Assembly: GCA_030833185.1 (NCBI GenBank) | Contig: JAURHQ010000019.1 | Location: 1-32,754 of the forward strand | Length of the DNA stretch: 32,754 nt | Direction of reading: 5' to 3' | Origin: Gammaproteobacteria bacterium | GTDB lineage: Bacteria > Pseudomonadota > Gammaproteobacteria > Ga0077536 | Part shown: in pieces, positions 31,420 through 32,754 of the stretch | How positions within the stretch are numbered: position 1 is the first letter of the stretch | Layout: every line of letters begins with the position of its first letter | The notes under the pieces: generated by a model | Database searches by the model: none | Told to the model about the DNA's origin: nothing | Seen by the model: only the letters and a program-made list of their open reading frames with translations | Position numbers and translations under genes: made by a program

Positions 31420-32505
31420 TCAGGATGCCGTCGCGCATTTAAGCCGCGAACGGGCGGCCTGCCAGCGCTTTTCGGTGGCGGCATCCGGCGCTTTTTGCCG
31501 CGCCACTTTCACCACCAGTTCGCAGGCCGATTCCGGCCGCGTGGAGCCCGCGCGAATTTCAATCCGGCTCAGCATGCCGTCCCACCAGATGGGAAAGCTG
31601 GGCGGGACTTTTTTCGTGATGATGGCCCAGGCATTGTCGGCTTCGATCAGCCGCTTGGTCTGCTGCGCCGAGCGGGCCAGCATACGGTAGCCGTCGCCGG
31701 TCTTCGGATAGTCGGCCACCAGCGCGCGAGAGCCGGTGTAGGCCGCTTCACCCTGCCCGTCGGCCAGCAGCAGCTCGATGTGCAGCAGCCGGAAGCGGCG
31801 TTCCATTTCTGGCAGGGCTTTGAGTTTAGGCGCCAGCGCCGCGGCAAACTCGGCCTGCAGCGCGGTGTCTTTCAATTGTTTCACCCAGGGATAGAGCTGC
31901 TCTGCCATCCACGCAGGAACCGCCGCGCCGGCGGCCTCGACCTGGCCCAGCGCAAGCCGGGGCGCGTTTTGGCGGTCGTACAGCCGGAGGCGCGACCAGA
32001 AGTACACGCGCTGGTCATTCACGCTGACGCCGGGCTGCTGCTCGGCCAGCGCGATGGCTTGCAGCACGGCGGCCGGATCGGAATCCGCCACCGCGCGCAG
32101 TTGCAGCGAGAACACCAGATTCTGCTTGTTCTTGCGCTGCTCTTCCGGCAGCGCCGCCCAGACTTTTAAACCATCGCGGGCCAGCGCATCGAGCTGCGCG
32201 CCCGGACGGTTGGCCTGCTTGGCAAATTCGCGGGCAATCACATAGAAGCGCGAGGTCTCCACGCTGCCCGCGGCGCCAGCGGGCGACTTGATCTGCGACA
32301 AGAGCTTCAGCGCGCCGGCGGTGTCGCCGGCGCTTTGCGCCAGCGTGACGCGCGCGCCCAGCGCGTCAGGATCGGCGGGGTTCAGCTTTATAAAGCGCTG
32401 GGCGGCGGCTTTCAGCTCGGCCCGCGAACCGCCGGTAGACTTCGCGTCAGGGCGCTTGGCCCGCGCCACATAGGCCAGCTTGGCGGCGGCGCGCTCGAGC
32501 TCGAG
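31420..32505 (-). CDS. TPR-like helical repeat protein, 5'-truncated
   Basis: About 362 codons of an alanine/leucine-rich all-helical protein lie upstream of the acyl-CoA ligase. Paired-helix repeats are visible, for example AAAQRFIKLNPADPDALGARVTLAQSAGDTAGALKLL and IELLLADGQGEAAYTGSRALVADYPKTGDGYRMLAR, as in tetratricopeptide proteins. No enzyme motif is seen and the function is unknown. The frame stays open past 32505 to 32643, but that part is antisense to a hemW-like fragment and no longer looks helical. The real N-terminus, probably with a signal peptide, is therefore missing. The break coincides with CTCGAGCTCGAG at 32494-32505. The ligase starts 42 bases after the stop, so both would be on one transcript in an intact locus. 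Confidence 0.65.
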   Translation of the reverse strand, partial: LELERAAAKLAYVARAKRPDAKSTGGSRAELKAAAQRFIKLNPADPDALGARVTLAQSAGDTAGALKLLSQIKSPAGAAGSVETSRFYVIAREFAKQANRPGAQLDALARDGLKVWAALPEEQRKNKQNLVFSLQLRAVADSDPAAVLQAIALAEQQPGVSVNDQRVYFWSRLRLYDRQNAPRLALGQVEAAGAAVPAWMAEQLYPWVKQLKDTALQAEFAAALAPKLKALPEMERRFRLLHIELLLADGQGEAAYTGSRALVADYPKTGDGYRMLARSAQQTKRLIEADNAWAIITKKVPPSFPIWWDGMLSRIEIRAGSTRPESACELVVKVARQKAPDAATEKRWQAARSRLKCATAS

Positions 32506-32754
32506 CACCTCAACAGCCGCCTCCCCGCCGCTGGCTACGACTGGTACGAGATCAGCAACTGGGCGACCGCAGGCCACGCGTCTCGACACAACACGCTCTA
32601 TTGGGAGCGCGCCAGCGTTGCCGCCGTTGGCCCAGGTGCGCACGCGTTTGATGGCGTGACGCGCCGATGGAACTCCGCCAACCTCGATGCTTGGGAAGCG
32701 GCGCTGCAGCAGGGCGAACTTCCACCGGGTGGCGAATCAGAGGCCGAGAGCGGC
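32494..32754 (+). pseudogene. hemW: HemW-like radical SAM protein, internal fragment (runs off right edge)
   Basis: In the frame of 32494 the plus strand reads LELEHLNSRLPAAGYDW, then YEISNWATAGHASRHN, TLYWERASVAAVGPGAHAFDG and TRRWNSANLDAWEAALQQGELPPGG. The YEISNWAxxGHxSRHNxxYW and GxGPGAHxFDG segments are hallmarks of HemW/coproporphyrinogen-III-oxidase-like radical SAM proteins, which insert heme. The N-terminal part with the CxxxCxxC iron-sulfur motif should precede this, but that side is occupied by the opposed TPR gene, so the fragment is 5'-truncated. Codon use (GCT, TCT, GTT, CCA, CGA) looks less GC-biased than its neighbours. The GPGAHAFDG...RRWN wording recalls HemW from other phyla more than typical gammaproteobacterial copies. 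It is either a transferred fragment or a misjoined contig. Confidence 0.7.

Overview
This is a GC-rich bacterial chromosomal window. Gene content points to a gammaproteobacterium, perhaps of the Nevskiales/Steroidobacter/Immundisolibacter kind. That is an inference from the combination of an RND/MMPL lipid-type transporter, DUF1329, two Baeyer-Villiger monooxygenases, an SCP-x-type thiolase, GGDEF/EAL and CheW proteins. No rRNA, tRNA or CRISPR was seen. Most long antisense reading frames are shadows of high-GC genes.

Layout. The left edge (1-223) is the N-terminal part of an IS4-type transposase. Next comes an RND/MMPL transporter (minus strand, to 2721) and a spacer with repeats. A ketone-oxidation block follows (3158-9091): a small unknown protein, a cyclohexanone-monooxygenase-like BVMO, a terminator, a second BVMO of 4-hydroxyacetophenone-monooxygenase type, then on the minus strand a VOC protein and a 4-hydroxybutyrate-type CoA transferase. 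9237-12349 holds a membrane GGDEF/EAL protein with a degenerate cyclase site, followed by a periplasmic blue-copper protein. 12558-14186 is a small SNF2 helicase ending in a SWIM zinc finger. 14245-15010 is a scar of three broken genes: a Nudix start, an internal PmbA piece and half an MFS transporter.

26289-15000 is a run of same-strand (minus) genes: a soluble cache-CheW fusion, an XRE-cupin regulator, a dimethylglycine/sarcosine-dehydrogenase-like flavoprotein, hydantoinase/oxoprolinase subunits A and B, and a complete MFS transporter. I read this as an inducible catabolic unit, possibly for an N-methylhydantoin or related N-methyl compound, with its own sensor, regulator and importer. The substrate is inferred, not shown.

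26833-31377 returns to acyl-CoA and hydrophobic-substrate metabolism: an SCP-x-like thiolase, a REP-type repeat cluster, a Tat-exported DUF1329 protein and an acyl-CoA ligase. With the BVMOs, CoA transferase and RND pump this suggests uptake and breakdown of a cyclic, aromatic or steroid-like ketone. The right edge has a 5'-truncated TPR-like gene that abuts, at a palindromic CTCGAGCTCGAG, a fragment of a HemW-type radical SAM gene on the other strand. That join is either a real rearrangement or an assembly chimera.
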